Source: Kitasatospora papulosa
GTDB taxonomy: Bacteria > Actinomycetota > Actinomycetes > Streptomycetales > Streptomycetaceae
Assembly (NCBI RefSeq): GCF_000717245.1
Contig: NZ_JNYQ01000002.1
Location: 434,001-498,000 of the forward strand
Reading direction: 5' to 3'
Length of the DNA: 64,000 nucleotides
Under the pieces are notes generated by a model that was not told the origin of the DNA, made no database searches, and saw nothing but the letters and a program-made list of their open reading frames with translations. Each line of letters starts with the position of its first letter. Within the stretch, counting starts at the first letter, position 1. Of this stretch, positions 42,620 to 51,364 are shown piece by piece. A program made the translations under genes and the position numbers.

Positions 42620-42853
42620 TCCCATGTCAGGCGGGACGCGCGGCGTGACGTACCCGGTGCCGGCTCGTTGGCAGGGTGCGTGGAGGCAACTGGAATCCGT
42701 GGCGTCGAGCTTTCGTGAATCAGGGGAATGCCGGCATCGGTGAGGCAGCGCCCGCCGACCGGTCATCGAGCAGGTGGCAACCGTGAGCGCCCTCCACCCC
42801 GAGGCCCGGGGACAGGGCGGCCCTTGTCGTTCCCGCGCACGAAAGGCACACCT

Positions 42854-43546
42854 ATGCCCACCGAAGTCGCCCTGCTCGAATCCCCGGCACTCCGGGTCGA
42901 GCAGATGGGGCGCGTCGAAGCTCTCGACAAGGTCAAGAGCCTTGTCATGCTCCCCGACGGAATTCACCTCCGCACAGAGAACGTGGCCCGTTACTTCGAA
43001 GTATCCACAGCCGCGGTCAGGCGGCTGACCGACCGGCACCAGCCGGAGCTGACCGACAACGGAATGAAGGTGCTGAGAGGTGCTGACCTGCGCACCTTCC
43101 ATAGCGACATGCTGTCGCTATGGAAGGGGGAGGGGCCTGGAAGTTATCCACAGGCAAGCACGCAGCTGCGGCTGTACACCCGCCGGACCGTCCTCAATGT
43201 CGCCATGCTTCTTCGCGACAGCGACATCGCACGCAGCGTCCGGACCCATCTCCTCGACGCCGAGGAGGACCTCCGGGCGTTGTACGTCTCCCTCGAACGT
43301 CGGGTCACCCGGATCGAGGGCTGCCTCCTCGGAGTGGGAAGCGCGCTCCAGGAGCTCGGCCCCGTGCTGGGGCGGATGTCGCAACGGCTGGACTCGCTCG
43401 ACCGGAAGCTCGACGTCACCCATCAGGTCGTCGGTGCGATCAGCCTCCGGCTCACCGACGTCTCGCAGGACGTCGTCCGGCTCGACACGCGGATGGACGA
43501 CCTCTCCCGCCGGCTGCGGGCTCCGGGCCGCCGCACGGACGGCTGA
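42854..43546 (+). CDS. putative DNA-binding protein, phage antirepressor/regulator-like
   Basis: This 230-residue protein starts at an ATG with AAAGG eight bases upstream. Residues 25-80 (VKSLVMLPDGIHLRTENVAR then YFEVSTAAVRRLTDRHQPEL and NGMKVLRGADL) form a helix-turn-helix-like unit. The next segment, YTRRTVLNVAMLLRDSDIAR, resembles the phage Rha/antirepressor-like family. The C-terminal 110 residues are predicted coiled coil (LGRMSQRLDSLDRKLDVTHQ). The gene contains a 15-bp inverted repeat and a DnaA box. Its role and targets are unknown. Confidence 0.7.
   Translation: MPTEVALLESPALRVEQMGRVEALDKVKSLVMLPDGIHLRTENVARYFEVSTAAVRRLTDRHQPELTDNGMKVLRGADLRTFHSDMLSLWKGEGPGSYPQASTQLRLYTRRTVLNVAMLLRDSDIARSVRTHLLDAEEDLRALYVSLERRVTRIEGCLLGVGSALQELGPVLGRMSQRLDSLDRKLDVTHQVVGAISLRLTDVSQDVVRLDTRMDDLSRRLRAPGRRTDG
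43095..43127. repeat. perfect 15-bp inverted repeat inside a coding region
   Basis: CCTTCCATAGCGACA (43095-43109), loop TGC, then its exact complement (43113-43127) lie in the antirepressor-like gene, at codons for about TFHSDMLSLWK. The stem is AT-richer than its surroundings and far longer than chance would predict for coding DNA. It could be a protein-binding dyad or an RNA hairpin. Confidence 0.9.
43144..43152 (+). other. intragenic DnaA box
   Basis: A perfect TTATCCACA lies 17 bp after the inverted repeat, within codons for Ser-Tyr-Pro-Gln. A one-mismatch copy, GTATCCACA, occurs at 43001-43009 in the same gene. Confidence 0.6.
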
Positions 43547-43552
43547 GGACTC

Positions 43553-43590
43553 GCCCGGGGCCACCCCGAGGAAAAGGGGTGGTCCCGGGC
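43553..43590 (+). terminator. terminator of the antirepressor-like gene
   Basis: A 15-bp stem with one G-U pair (GCCCGGGGCCACCCC at 43553-43567 and GGGGTGGTCCCGGGC at 43576-43590) has the loop GAGGAAAA. It begins seven bases after the stop codon. Confidence 0.8.
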
Positions 43591-43799
43591 GACGGCCTCG
43601 GGCACAGTGAAGGGACGGCGCCCGCGGCGGCGCCCGTGAGGACCGGGAGAGGAGCGCGGCGATGACCAGGAGGACGAGTCCGTCGAGTTCCCCGCAGGGT
43701 GGTCCGCGGCCGACGCCCAGGTAGCTTCTTCAGCTGCCCGGCGGCGCCGCCGCGACAGTACCCCCGGGTGGCCTTCAGCGCATCGCGCGGCCACCTCCC

Positions 43800-43884
<85 letters not shown>

Positions 43885-43936
43885 CACACAGCGAGCCGGC
43901 GCCCCGGTGGCCGGTACCCGAGACGCCCCGTGCCCG

Positions 43937-44752
43937 CTACGCGCGCGGGGCCGTCCGGAGCAGCTCCTCCAGCACGACCGCGATGCCGTCGTGCTCGTTC
44001 GACGCGGTGATCTCGTGCGCCACGGCCTTCAGGTCGTCGTGCGCGTTGGCCATGGCGACACCGTGCTGCGCCCAGCCGAACATCGGGATGTCGTTGGGCA
44101 TGTCGCCGAAGGCCAGGGTGTCCGCGGCCTTGAGCCCCAGACGGCGGGCCGCCAGGGAGAGTCCGGTCGCCTTGCTCAGCCCCAGGGGCAGGATCTCCAC
44201 GACACCCGGGCCCGCCATGACGACGTTCACGAGACTGCCGACGGCCTGCCGCGCGGCGTGCGCGAGGGCGTCGTCGTCGAGCTCCGGGTGCTGTATGTAG
44301 ACCTTGTTGAGCGGAGCGGACCACATCTCGGCGGGGTCGTTCATGTAGAGCGCGGGCAGGGGGCCTTCCTGCACCCGGTAACCCGGCCCGACCAGCACCT
44401 CGCCCTCGAGGCCGTCACGGCTCGCCGCCAGCGCGAGCGGTCCGACCTCCGCCTCGATCTTGGACAGGGCGAGCCCCGCGAGCTGCCGGTCCAGGGTGAG
44501 CGAGGTCAGCAGCCTGTGCTCACCCGCGTCGTAGACCTGGGCGCCCTGCCCGCACACCGCGAGACCCTCGTAGCCCAGGTCGTCCAGGATGTGCCGGGTC
44601 CACGGCACCGCGCGTCCGGTGACGACGATGTGCGCGGCACCGGCCGCGGTGACCGCGGCCAGGGCCTCGCGCGTGCGGCCGGAGACCGTGTGGTCGTCAC
44701 GCAGCAGGGTGCCGTCGAGATCGGTCGCGACGAGCTTGTACGGGAACGTCAC
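43937..44752 (-). CDS. Cof-type HAD hydrolase (copy 2)
   Basis: This 271-residue HAD phosphatase has KLVATDLDGTLLRDD at the start, VVTGRAVPW (motif II), a C2-type cap, the Lys in LGLSKATGL, and FGDMPNDIPMFGWA (motif IV). Its GTG start overlaps the serS stop codon in GTGA, so it is co-translated with serS. It is a paralogue of the 33.6-kb gene, with the same motif wording (LLRDD, FGDMPND). The substrate is unknown; the tie to seryl-tRNA synthetase is positional only. Confidence 0.9.
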   Translation of the reverse strand: MTFPYKLVATDLDGTLLRDDHTVSGRTREALAAVTAAGAAHIVVTGRAVPWTRHILDDLGYEGLAVCGQGAQVYDAGEHRLLTSLTLDRQLAGLALSKIEAEVGPLALAASRDGLEGEVLVGPGYRVQEGPLPALYMNDPAEMWSAPLNKVYIQHPELDDDALAHAARQAVGSLVNVVMAGPGVVEILPLGLSKATGLSLAARRLGLKAADTLAFGDMPNDIPMFGWAQHGVAMANAHDDLKAVAHEITASNEHDGIAVVLEELLRTAPRA

Positions 44753-46026
44753 TTGGAGACCGGCTCCAGCAGCTCGCGCCCACCGAGGTACGGGCGGAGG
44801 GCCTCGGGCACACGGACCGAACCGTCGGGCAGCTGGTGGTTCTCCAGGATCGCCACGATCGTGCGCGGTACGGCGCAGAGCGTGCCGTTCAGCGTCGCCA
44901 GCGGCTGGACCTTCTTGCCGTCCCGCATACGGACGGAGAGCCGGCGTGCCTGGAAGCCGTCACAGTTCGACGCGGAGGTCAGCTCGCGGTACTTGCCCTG
45001 GGTGGGGATCCACGCCTCGCAGTCGAACTTGCGCGAGGCCGAGGCGCCCAGGTCCCCGGTGGCGACGTCGATCACCTGGAACGGCAGCTCCAGGCCGGTG
45101 AGCCACTGCTTCTCCCAGTCCAGGAGCCGGCGGTGCTCGGCCTCGGCGTCCGTGGGGTCGACGTACGAGAACATCTCGACCTTCTCGAACTGGTGGACCC
45201 GGAAGATGCCGCGGGTGTCCTTGCCGTAGGTGCCCGCCTCACGGCGGAAGCACGGCGAGTAGCCGGCGTACCGCAGGGGCAGCTTGTCGGCGTCGATGAT
45301 CTCGTCCATGTGGTACGCGGCGAGCGGGACCTCGGAGGTGCCGACCAGGTAGTAGTCGTCCTTCTCCAGGTGGTAGACGTTCTCCGCGGCCTGGCCGAGG
45401 AAGCCCGTGCCCTCCATGGCGCGCGGGCGCACCAGGGCCGGGGTGATCATGGGGACGAAACCGGCCTCGGTGGCCTGCGCGATCGCCGCGTTGACCAGGG
45501 CGAGTTCGAGCAGGGCGCCGACGCCGGTCAGGTAGTAGAAGCGGGATCCGGAGACCTTGGCGCCGCGCTCCATGTCGATGGCGCCCAGTGCCTCGCCGAG
45601 CTCCAGGTGGTCCTTGGGCTCGAAGCCCTCGGCGCCGAAGTCGCGGATCGTGCCGTGCGTCTCCAGGACGACGAAGTCCTCCTCGCCCCCCACCGGCACG
45701 TCCTCGTGGACGATGTTGCCGAGCTGCAGGAGCAGCCGTTTGGCCTCGGCGTCCGCCTCGTCCTGTGCGGCGTCGGCGGCCTTGACCCCGGCCTTGAGCT
45801 GATCGGCCTTCTTCAGGAGCTCGGCGCGCTCCTCGGGAGTGGCCTTGGGGATCAGCTTGCCGAGCGACTTCTGCTCGGAGCGGAGTTCGTCGAAGCGGAC
45901 GCCGGACGACCTGCGCAGCTCGTCGGCGGAGAGCAGGGCGTCGACGAGTGCGACGTCCTCTCCACGGGCGCGCTGGGAGGCGCGAACACGGTCGGGGTCC
46001 TCACGGAGCAGGCGAAGGTCAATCAC
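44749..46026 (-). CDS. serS: seryl-tRNA synthetase
   Basis: This 425-residue class II synthetase has the N-terminal MIDLRLLREDPDRVRASQRA, a long antiparallel coiled-coil arm (about 30-100) that contacts tRNA-Ser, then class II motif 2 in FRREAGTYGKDTRGIFRVHQ and motif 3 in ASNCDGFQARRLSVRMRD. It charges tRNA-Ser; a tRNA-Ser(GCT) gene lies about 1 kb downstream. It forms an operon with the HAD gene through a 4-bp overlap. Confidence 0.98.
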   Translation of the reverse strand: MIDLRLLREDPDRVRASQRARGEDVALVDALLSADELRRSSGVRFDELRSEQKSLGKLIPKATPEERAELLKKADQLKAGVKAADAAQDEADAEAKRLLLQLGNIVHEDVPVGGEEDFVVLETHGTIRDFGAEGFEPKDHLELGEALGAIDMERGAKVSGSRFYYLTGVGALLELALVNAAIAQATEAGFVPMITPALVRPRAMEGTGFLGQAAENVYHLEKDDYYLVGTSEVPLAAYHMDEIIDADKLPLRYAGYSPCFRREAGTYGKDTRGIFRVHQFEKVEMFSYVDPTDAEAEHRRLLDWEKQWLTGLELPFQVIDVATGDLGASASRKFDCEAWIPTQGKYRELTSASNCDGFQARRLSVRMRDGKKVQPLATLNGTLCAVPRTIVAILENHQLPDGSVRVPEALRPYLGGRELLEPVSK

Positions 46027-46618
46027 CCCTCAAGGCTACCGGTGCGGGGATCCGCCGCTCGAACCGATATCGACGAGCGTGGCGCTTTGCCCGAATTGCC
46101 GGTATCGCTAATCCTGATGAATCGAGGAGGTGGATGAAGGGTGGAGATCGCCAGGAAAAGGGCCCATTGCCTCGAAAAGGGGGCGGGTCCGCCTGCGGCC
46201 TGACGTATCGGCGTTGTGTGCGGGGGGAGTTGGGAGGCGTCGGGCGGGCGGGTTGTCCACAGGCTGCGGTGGATTCAATTAGTTATCCACAGGCTGTGAA
46301 GAAGCTCTGTGGATGCCAGGGGAGATCGTTCCGAAAGTGGCACGAAGGGGCAGGGATTCGCGGCTCAAACCTCGTTCGTGCACTCATTCGGGTGGGTATT
46401 CCTCGCTCCAATGAGTTGATCAAGGGAATGAGGGCGACACGAGAGAGGCTGGGCCCCTAGAGGTATCCAGGTCGAGAGGGGTGATTTGTCGACCATGTCG
46501 CGTTGAGGTGTCGACTTGTCCCCAGGCCGGGACCGCCCCCTGTGGATAACCCTGTGTGTGGCGTGAAAATCTGCAGGTAGGACCGGCAGGCACGCGGCCG
46601 GTCCTCCGGGGTGGGCTT
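46027..46618. other. gene-free region with a dispersed DnaA-box cluster
   Basis: In 592 bp between serS and the 3' end of pheA I see no gene. DnaA-box sequences are TTGTCCACA (46253-46261), TTATCCACA (46283-46291), a degenerate TGTGGATGC (46308-46316), a degenerate TTGTCCCCA (46516-46524) and TGTGGATAA (46541-46549, TTATCCACA on the other strand). The middle (46330-46480) is AT-richer than its flanks. The serS promoter must lie in the left part. Confidence 0.75.
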
Positions 46619-47554
46619 TCAGACCCGGCCGTCCTGGCTGCGGGCCAGCCAGTCGGACGCCTCGGTGAAGTCGGTGTCCGACGTCCCCGTCCGGAGCGCC
46701 CCCACCTCGTCGGGCGTCACCCCCGCGCGCGGATAGGAACCGAGGAACCGCACATTGGGGCAGATCCGCTTCAGCCCCATCAACGCCTCGCCGACGCGGC
46801 GGTCCGCGATGTGCCCCTCCGCGTCCACGGCGAAGCAGTAGTTCCCGATGCCCTCCCCGGTGGGCCGGGACTGGATCAGCATCAGGTTGACCCCGCGGAC
46901 GGCGAACTCCTGGAGCAGTTCGAGCAGTGCTCCCGGGTGGTCGTCGCCGAGCCAGATCACGACGGAGGTCTTGTCGGCTCCCGTGGGCGCGGACGGCCTG
47001 GCCGGGCGCCCGACCAGCACGAAGCGGGTCTGGGCGTTCTCCGCGTCGTGGATCTCGGTCACCAGCGGCTCGAGCCCGTAGGTCGCCGCCGCGAACTCGC
47101 CGGCGAAGGCGGCGTCGTAGCGGCCCTCCTGGACCAGCCGGGCCCCGTCCGCGTTCGAGGCGGCCGATTCCCACACCGCGTTGGGCAGATGCGCCGCCAT
47201 CCAGTTGCGGACCTGGGGCTGGGCGGCGGGGTGGGCCGTGACGGTCTTGATGTCCGAGAGCTTGGTCCCGGGACGCACCAGCAGGGCGAACGTGATGGAG
47301 AGCAGTACCTCGCGGTAGATCATCAGCGGAGCGCCCGTGGTCAGCTCGTCGAGCGTCGCGGTGATCCCGCCCTCCACGGAGTTCTCGATGGGGACGAGAG
47401 CCGCGGCGGCCTGGCCGTTGCGTACGGCGTCCAGTGCGGCCGGCACGGAGACCATGGGGACCAGTTCACGGGTGGCGGCTTCGGGAAGCGTACGGAGGGC
47501 CACCTCGGTGAAGGTGCCTTCGGGGCCGAGGTAGGCGTAGCGCGTGGCTGACAT
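46619..47554 (-). CDS. pheA: prephenate dehydratase
   Basis: This 311-residue monofunctional enzyme converts prephenate to phenylpyruvate for phenylalanine synthesis. It starts RYAYLGPEGTFTEVAL, carries PIENSVEGGI in the first domain, the catalytic TRF in NAQTRFVLVG near 175, and a C-terminal ACT domain (HPGALLELLQEFAVRGVNLM, QSRPTGEGIGNYCF) for feedback inhibition by phenylalanine. A HisC-like aromatic aminotransferase encoded near 24 kb could supply the last step. Confidence 0.97.
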   Translation of the reverse strand: MSATRYAYLGPEGTFTEVALRTLPEAATRELVPMVSVPAALDAVRNGQAAAALVPIENSVEGGITATLDELTTGAPLMIYREVLLSITFALLVRPGTKLSDIKTVTAHPAAQPQVRNWMAAHLPNAVWESAASNADGARLVQEGRYDAAFAGEFAAATYGLEPLVTEIHDAENAQTRFVLVGRPARPSAPTGADKTSVVIWLGDDHPGALLELLQEFAVRGVNLMLIQSRPTGEGIGNYCFAVDAEGHIADRRVGEALMGLKRICPNVRFLGSYPRAGVTPDEVGALRTGTSDTDFTEASDWLARSQDGRV

Positions 47555-47658
47555 ACGGTCACCCTAGTGGGCCGACGGAAGGGGCTGTGCGCCTCACGCC
47601 GGCCTCCGGACGGGCGCCCCGTTCTCCCCGGTGCGGGGCAGGACGAGGCCACTGCCGC

Positions 47659-48972
47659 TCATGACTCCAGCAGGCGCTGCCCCACGTACTCCCCTGCCCC
47701 GGCACCCCCGGGTACGGCGAACAGGCCGCTCGCCTCGTGCCGGATGAACGGTGAGAGGGCGTCCCCGCGGTCCAGTTTGCGCTGCACCGGGATGAAGCCC
47801 TTGAACGGATCGGCCTGCCAGCAGACGAAGAGCAGTCCGGCGTCCGGGGTGCCGTCGTCGGAGATGCCGTCGTGGTACGAGAACGGGCGCCGCAGCATCG
47901 CGGCGCCACCGTTCTTCTCGGGGGAGGAGATCCTGGCGTGGGCGTTGGAGGGGATCAGCGGCTTTCCGTCCGGCCCTGTCCTGTCCAGGTCCATCGGGGT
48001 GCTCTCCGAACCACCGCTGAGAGGGGCGCCGTCCGCCTTGCGCCGTCCGATGACCTGTTCCTGGCGCTCGACCGTGAGCTCCTCCCAGTCGTCCAGGAGC
48101 ATCCTGATCCGCCGGACCACGGCGTACGAACCGCCGGCCATCCAGGCGGACGCCGAGGAGTCGTCGGACGGCACGAAGATGCGCTTCTCGAAGTCGCTCT
48201 CCGCCGGGCGGGGGTTGTTCGTGCCGTCGACCTGGCCCATCAGATTGCGTGCGGTCATCGGCCGTGCCGTGGCGCCCGGAGTGCGGTTGAAGCCGTTCAT
48301 CTGCCACCGCACCCGGGCCGAGGAGCCGGCCTCCTTCTGCAGGGCGCGCAGGGCGTGGAAGGCGACGAGCGCGTCGTCCGCACCGATCTGTACCCAGAGG
48401 TCGCCGTCGGACCGCTTGGCGTCGAGGTGATCGGAGGAGAAGGCGGGCAGCGGGTCCAGGGCCGCCGGTCGCCGGTCGTCCAGTCCGGTACGGGCGAAGA
48501 AGGTGCGGCCGAATCCGAATGTGACGGTCAGGGAGGACGGGCCCGCGTCCAGTGCCACCCCGGTGTCGTGACCCGGGCCGCCCTTCGCCACCTCACCGGC
48601 CATCAGCCGTTGCGCCACCGCCGACCACCGGCGCAGCAGGGCGGCCGCCTCCTTGCGCCCCGCGCCGGGCACCAGATCGAAGGCGACCAGGTGCCCGCGC
48701 GCCTGAAGCGGAGTGGTGATCCCCGCTTGGTGTTTCCCGTGAAACATCGCCTCGGTCGAGCCGACCGTGGTCAGCGCCGTCCGCTCCTCGCGCGTCGTGG
48801 CGTAGGTGGTCGCGCCACCGGCCGCGCCGAGGACGAGGCCTGCCGCTCCGGCCGCTCCCGCGCTGCCGATCAGCCGTCGCCGGGAGACGCCACCGGCACC
48901 GTCGGGACGCGACTCCTCGCGGTTCCCGGCGGCGGTGCCGCTCTTCCTGAGGCCGTTCTTCTTCTTGCTCAC
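47659..48972 (-). CDS. dtpA: Tat-exported dye-decolorizing heme peroxidase DtpA
   Basis: This 437-residue DyP peroxidase has a twin-arginine signal (SRRRLIGSAGAAGAAGLVLG, about 30-49), the DyP hallmark GQVDGTNN with the catalytic Asp, and a proximal heme His in FIRHEASGLFAVP. In Streptomyces lividans the orthologue DtpA works with the copper oxidase GlxA and chaperone Sco in copper-dependent morphogenesis. The GTG start overlaps the region of the CopCD stop codon (5 bp gap). A degenerate parS lies in its coding sequence. Confidence 0.93.
   Translation of the reverse strand: MSKKKNGLRKSGTAAGNREESRPDGAGGVSRRRLIGSAGAAGAAGLVLGAAGGATTYATTREERTALTTVGSTEAMFHGKHQAGITTPLQARGHLVAFDLVPGAGRKEAAALLRRWSAVAQRLMAGEVAKGGPGHDTGVALDAGPSSLTVTFGFGRTFFARTGLDDRRPAALDPLPAFSSDHLDAKRSDGDLWVQIGADDALVAFHALRALQKEAGSSARVRWQMNGFNRTPGATARPMTARNLMGQVDGTNNPRPAESDFEKRIFVPSDDSSASAWMAGGSYAVVRRIRMLLDDWEELTVERQEQVIGRRKADGAPLSGGSESTPMDLDRTGPDGKPLIPSNAHARISSPEKNGGAAMLRRPFSYHDGISDDGTPDAGLLFVCWQADPFKGFIPVQRKLDRGDALSPFIRHEASGLFAVPGGAGAGEYVGQRLLES
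48732..48745. other. degenerate parS-like site in dtpA
   Basis: GTTTCCCGTGAAAC differs from the parS consensus by one base (A to C at position 6). It lies within codons for FHGKH of DtpA. ParB tolerates some single changes, so occupancy is possible but unproven. Confidence 0.5.
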
Positions 48973-48977
48973 CCTGC

Positions 48978-50903
48978 TCAGCCGATCTTCACGTTCTTGT
49001 CGATGGTGGTCTGGTCGATGTCCGACGTCCGCACGGTCACGGCGATCTTCCAGTCGCCCGCCATCGGGATCTGCACGCCGCTCGCGGTCCAGTGGCCCTC
49101 GGTGAGGCGGTCGGGTACGACCGGCAGCGGGCCGATGTCCTTGGACTCCAGCGTGAAGGCGAGCTTCACCTCGGGGACGTCCAGCGGACGTCCGTCGGGT
49201 CCGTCGATCCACACGTGCGCGCTGTTCGCGCCGGTCCCGCCGGGCGATATGTCCAGGCGTACCGTGCCCTTGCCGTTCTGGCCGCCGGTGTCGAAGGGCA
49301 GGCTCAGGTTCACCTCGCCGCCGGTCGCCGGCACCGCCGCGGCGGTGCTGCCGCGGGCGGCCTCCTCCTCCGTGCGACCGGGTTCCGTGGACGTCAGGAT
49401 CGTCGTGACGACGAGCAGCACCACGGCGATGCCCGTCTCCACCATCACCGAACGCCGCAGCCCCGAGCGGTCCGGGTCGGCGTCGCGGGCGCGCTTCTCC
49501 TTCGTGGCCGTCAGGGCGGCGCGCTGCCGGGAGAGCTGCGCGGCGCGCTCCGGAGCGACCTCCTCGTCGCCCTCGGAGTCCGGTACGGCCGGTTCCGACT
49601 CCGTCGAGGCCGCCTCCGGGGGTGCGGCCGGTCCGGTGCGTTCGGCCAGTCGTGCGGTCCACCGCCGGGAGACCCACGCGACCCCGACGAGCACGGCGAC
49701 GAGCGCCACCTTCACGAGGAGCAGCTGCCCGTACCGCGTACCGGTCAGGGCCGACCACGAACCGACCTGACGCCAGGACTGGTAGAGCCCGGTCGCGGCA
49801 AGGACGAGCACACTGCCGAACGCCACGCGTGAGAACCGCCGGACCGCGTCGTCCGTGACGTCGGGCGTGCGGTGGAGGGCGACCAGCAGAGCGGCGAGTC
49901 CGCCCAGCCAGCCGGCGACGGCGAGCAGGTGGAGCATGTCCACCGGCATGGCGATCCCCGGCTGGATCCCTGTCGAGGCGTGCTCGGCCAGGGCCCAGGT
50001 CCCGGCGATCCCGGCGGCGATGACGACTCCGCCGGTCGCGAGCCCGAAGGTGAGGTCCTTTTTCTCCTTCTCGTCCTCGCGCTTGGCGTACGCGCCGAAG
50101 AGGACGGCGACGAAGAGCGCGGAGGCTCCCAGGAGCAGCAGCCGGGAGACCAGCGCGGCTCCCGGCTTGGTGTCGAGCGCGGACTGGAGGCCGTCCAGGT
50201 CGAAGGCGTCGGACAGTTCGCCCGACCCGGTGTAGGGGTTGCGCAGGAGCAGCATGGCCAGGGTGGCCGCGGTGAGGGTGACCCAGCCGCGTACGACGAG
50301 CCGCTGCAGCGGCCGTGCGCCGGCGCCCTTCTGCCAGCAGGCGAGCACGAAGGCCGAACCGCCCGCGAGCAGGATGAATCCCGCGTACGCGGCGTACCGC
50401 GCGATGCCGTAGAGCATCCCCACGAGTCCGCCGCCGGCCTCGGTCGAGGGCAGTGCCACGGTCGTCTCCGAGGGGGCGCCCACGGAGAAGGTGAAGGCTC
50501 CCGAGACGGGATGGCTGTCGGCGGACACGGCCTGCCAGGCCACGGTGTACGTGCCGTCGGGCAGTCCGCTGTGGAGCTGGATGCCGTAGCGAACGGCACC
50601 GCCGCTCGTCCGGTCACTGGGCGCGCCGGTGTCGGCCCGCTTCCCGCTGGGGTCGAGGACCCGGATCGAGTCGTCGCCCATGGCGATCTGCTCGGAGAAG
50701 GTGAGCGTGACGTCCGTGGGGGCGGCGGCGACCACCGCCCCGTCCTGCGGGTCGCTCCCGGTGAGGGCGGCGTGTGCGGACGCGGGGCTCGCGCCCGCCA
50801 GCACCAGACCGAACAGCAGGCTGATCAGCGTGGCGAGGAGCGCGACCGCTGCGAGCGGCCGTCGTATCGGGGAGGGCCCGAAGTGCGGGGCGGTGGCTGT
50901 CAT
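48978..50903 (-). CDS. CopC-CopD fusion copper resistance/uptake protein
   Basis: This 641-residue protein has a signal peptide (residues 1-43, cleaved before HAALTGSDPQDGAV), a CopC beta-barrel domain with the N-terminal copper-binding His, then eight membrane helices of CopD with HLLAVAGWLGGLAALL, and a C-terminal extracytoplasmic domain of about 100 residues. The linker before that domain has an unusual acidic and basic stretch. It probably moves copper across the membrane for the DtpA/Sco pathway. It lies between dtpA and the PCu(A)C gene in one operon. Confidence 0.92.
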   Translation of the reverse strand: MTATAPHFGPSPIRRPLAAVALLATLISLLFGLVLAGASPASAHAALTGSDPQDGAVVAAAPTDVTLTFSEQIAMGDDSIRVLDPSGKRADTGAPSDRTSGGAVRYGIQLHSGLPDGTYTVAWQAVSADSHPVSGAFTFSVGAPSETTVALPSTEAGGGLVGMLYGIARYAAYAGFILLAGGSAFVLACWQKGAGARPLQRLVVRGWVTLTAATLAMLLLRNPYTGSGELSDAFDLDGLQSALDTKPGAALVSRLLLLGASALFVAVLFGAYAKREDEKEKKDLTFGLATGGVVIAAGIAGTWALAEHASTGIQPGIAMPVDMLHLLAVAGWLGGLAALLVALHRTPDVTDDAVRRFSRVAFGSVLVLAATGLYQSWRQVGSWSALTGTRYGQLLLVKVALVAVLVGVAWVSRRWTARLAERTGPAAPPEAASTESEPAVPDSEGDEEVAPERAAQLSRQRAALTATKEKRARDADPDRSGLRRSVMVETGIAVVLLVVTTILTSTEPGRTEEEAARGSTAAAVPATGGEVNLSLPFDTGGQNGKGTVRLDISPGGTGANSAHVWIDGPDGRPLDVPEVKLAFTLESKDIGPLPVVPDRLTEGHWTASGVQIPMAGDWKIAVTVRTSDIDQTTIDKNVKIG

Positions 50904-50917
50904 GGGGCGTCAGTACC

Positions 50918-51364
50918 TCACTGCTTCTTCGGGTTGTAGGTGGTCTCCTTCACGGGAATGTCGACCGTGATGGGGTCGGCTTTCTCGAAGTGCAGTTCCA
51001 CGGAGACCGTCTCTCCCCGCTTCGGCTGCTGCTTCAGCTCCGTGAACATGATGTGGTTGCCACCGCGTTCGAGGTCGAGCTCGCCACCGGCGGGCACCTC
51101 GAACGACGTCACCATCCGCATCGTGTTGTTCTTCGTCTCGTGGATGGACACGTTGTCGGAGAGCGAGCTGGTCACCGAGGTGAGCCGGTCCGCGGTGCCG
51201 CCGCTGTTCTTCACCAGGAGGAAACCGGCCGCCATGTCGCTGACGGGCTGGGGCATGAAGGCGCCGGTCACCTCCAGCCGCGGCACACTGTCCGAGGAAC
51301 ACGCCGTCAGCGCCAGACCGGTGGTGAGGGCCAGGCCCACGGCGACGGCCGTTCGGCGGTTCAC
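50918..51364 (-). CDS. ecuC: PCu(A)C-type extracytoplasmic copper chaperone
   Basis: This 148-residue lipoprotein has a signal ending in the lipobox LTAC (Cys about 22) and the PCu(A)C copper motif H-x(n)-M...H-x-M, seen as HETKNNTMRM and NHIMF. It hands Cu(I) to Sco in S. lividans (named ECuC). The GTG start overlaps the sco stop codon in GTGA, so the two are co-translated. Confidence 0.95.
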   Translation of the reverse strand: MNRRTAVAVGLALTTGLALTACSSDSVPRLEVTGAFMPQPVSDMAAGFLLVKNSGGTADRLTSVTSSLSDNVSIHETKNNTMRMVTSFEVPAGGELDLERGGNHIMFTELKQQPKRGETVSVELHFEKADPITVDIPVKETTYNPKKQ

